From: Candidatus Zhuqueibacterota bacterium
Lineage (GTDB): Bacteria > SM23-31
Length of the DNA: 6,580 nt
Assembly (NCBI GenBank): GCA_022562855.1
Contig: JADFON010000104.1
Location: 1-6,580, forward strand
Reading direction: 5' to 3'
Below, one piece after another: positions 5,840-6,580 of the stretch; within the stretch, counting starts at the first letter, position 1, and every line of letters begins with the position of its first letter. The notes under the pieces are model-generated. The model worked only from the letters and a program-made list of their open reading frames with translations. It did no database searches and was not told the origin of the DNA. The translations under genes were made by a program, and so were the position numbers.

Positions 5840-6580
5840 TTACCGGAAATACTTAAATATTGGGTACAACACACTATTATTCTCAATTCCTTGAGCTTTC
5901 AAATAATCATCAAAATAATTCCATGTAGCCAAGCCATCGTCCGATTGCGGTTCGAGAAGATAGAATGTCAGATAAGCAAGCGGCTGGGCAAGATCGACCT
6001 TGTATGATCCTGCCGGGAATTCTTTGCTGGCTTCCCGGAATGTCCCCTTGAGGTTTACCAATGTATGCCGATTAAACCGTGTCGCGGTTACTTCCAATTC
6101 GTTGACAATATATTCTTCGCCTTCAAAGGTGGTTGCTTTGCCCAACTTTGTAACGGTAATGCCATGCTCCGATAGCTTATCGGCGATAACTTGAAAATCA
6201 GCAGGAAATATATAGCCCCTGGGGACAGTACTTGTCAGTGTCGGTTCATACTTGTTATAATTGAGAACACCGGGATATGACAAAATTCTGCCGGTCGGAA
6301 CATTTCTTCCTCTTCCCCTGCCTCCTCTTCCACGACCGCCTCTTCCGCCTCTGCCTTCACCCCTACCCCCTCTTCCAGCGACTTGCGCACCGGCAGGTTC
6401 GCTCGGAACAAAGTTGGTTTCTCTGACCAAAAGTTCGAAGGGTTCATCAAGCGGAACAACCTGAAACTGAACACCCTTTTGGAACTGTCCGGCATTATCC
6501 CGAATTTGCATTATCGTTTCGCCTTCCGCTATTATATTTGTCTGCATTATTTCCGAGCCGTTTTTGTTTGTGAATTCCAG
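5840..6580 (-). CDS. M14-family zinc carboxypeptidase, C-terminal part (partial at the window edge)
   Basis: The frame is open to the right edge: eleven codons (LEFTNKNGSEI) precede the first internal ATG at 6545-6547, so the 246 residues seen are the C-terminal part of a longer gene. No HxxE...H zinc site is in this part. The assignment rests on the C-terminal region typical of large exported M14 peptidases: GYIFPADFQVIADKLSEHGI (fragment residues 122-141), then FPAGSYKVDLAQPLAYL (188-204), then LLEPQSDDGLATWNYFDDYL (208-227) and a YPIF ending. An RGG tract (residues 70-92) sits between the peptidase-side beta domain and this tail. The enzyme would be Sec-exported and trim C-terminal residues from peptides outside the cytoplasm, if the missing catalytic domain is intact. 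The family call is from recognition of the tail only. Confidence 0.7.
   Translation of the reverse strand: MEFTNKNGSEIMQTNIIAEGETIMQIRDNAGQFQKGVQFQVVPLDEPFELLVRETNFVPSEPAGAQVAGRGGRGEGRGGRGGRGRGGRGRGRNVPTGRILSYPGVLNYNKYEPTLTSTVPRGYIFPADFQVIADKLSEHGITVTKLGKATTFEGEEYIVNELEVTATRFNRHTLVNLKGTFREASKEFPAGSYKVDLAQPLAYLTFYLLEPQSDDGLATWNYFDDYLKAQGIENNSVLYPIFKYFR
6305..6376 (-). repeat. RGG low-complexity tract in the M14 peptidase
   Basis: This codes residues 69-92 of the partial M14 protein, a run of Gly-Arg-Gly and Gly-Arg-Gly-Gly units with a single Glu. On the plus strand it is a C/T-rich tract of imperfect CCTCTTCC/CCTCTGCC units of about nine bases. It interrupts the linker before the conserved C-terminal module and resembles the RGG tracts of the neighbouring secreted protein in composition. 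Confidence 0.75.

Noticed and set aside
6261-6464. Proline/leucine-rich plus-strand frame opposite the M14 tail
   Set aside because: Antisense artefact of the RGG tract; the minus-strand frame carries conserved M14-tail motifs on both sides.

Overview
The window looks like a fragment of a moderately low-GC genome from the FCB superphylum (Bacteroidota / Ignavibacteria / Marinimicrobia / Calditrichota-like). The main evidence is a textbook type IX secretion (Por) C-terminal sorting domain with a QNYPNPFNPTT motif, Ycf48-like repeats, and an M14 carboxypeptidase tail typical of these groups. The exact lineage cannot be fixed from the sequence. Every supported gene is on the minus strand, so transcription runs from the right edge to the left.

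Right part (6580 to 4984): the C-terminal half of an exported M14-type zinc carboxypeptidase, whose catalytic part lies beyond the window, is followed by a small secreted protein with a signal peptide, an alpha-helical Spy/CpxP-like body and Arg-Gly-Gly tracts. Both proteins carry RGG-type low-complexity stretches. A strong intrinsic terminator (4984-5017) closes this unit.

Middle (4787 to 3867): a ten-helix EamA/DMT-family permease. No clear terminator separates it from the his promoter that follows.

Left part (3827 to 113): a histidine biosynthesis operon with an apparently complete attenuation control region. It has a sigma-70-like promoter, a 26-codon leader peptide containing His-Arg-His-His-His-His, mutually exclusive 1:2, 2:3 and 3:4 RNA pairings, and an intrinsic terminator just before hisG. 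Then come hisG (long form), hisD and the start of hisC, the usual hisG-hisD-hisC order.

Two oddities affect the enzymes. HisD has Gly where the family has the zinc-ligand Asp. hisC is broken: after about 173 residues, just past its SPNSPTG motif and before the PLP lysine, the frame runs without interruption into Ycf48-like repeats and a T9SS sorting domain. The chimera has neither the catalytic half of HisC nor a signal peptide, so it is either a rearrangement junction or an assembly chimera. The later his genes (hisB, H, A, F, IE) expected after hisC are not in the window.
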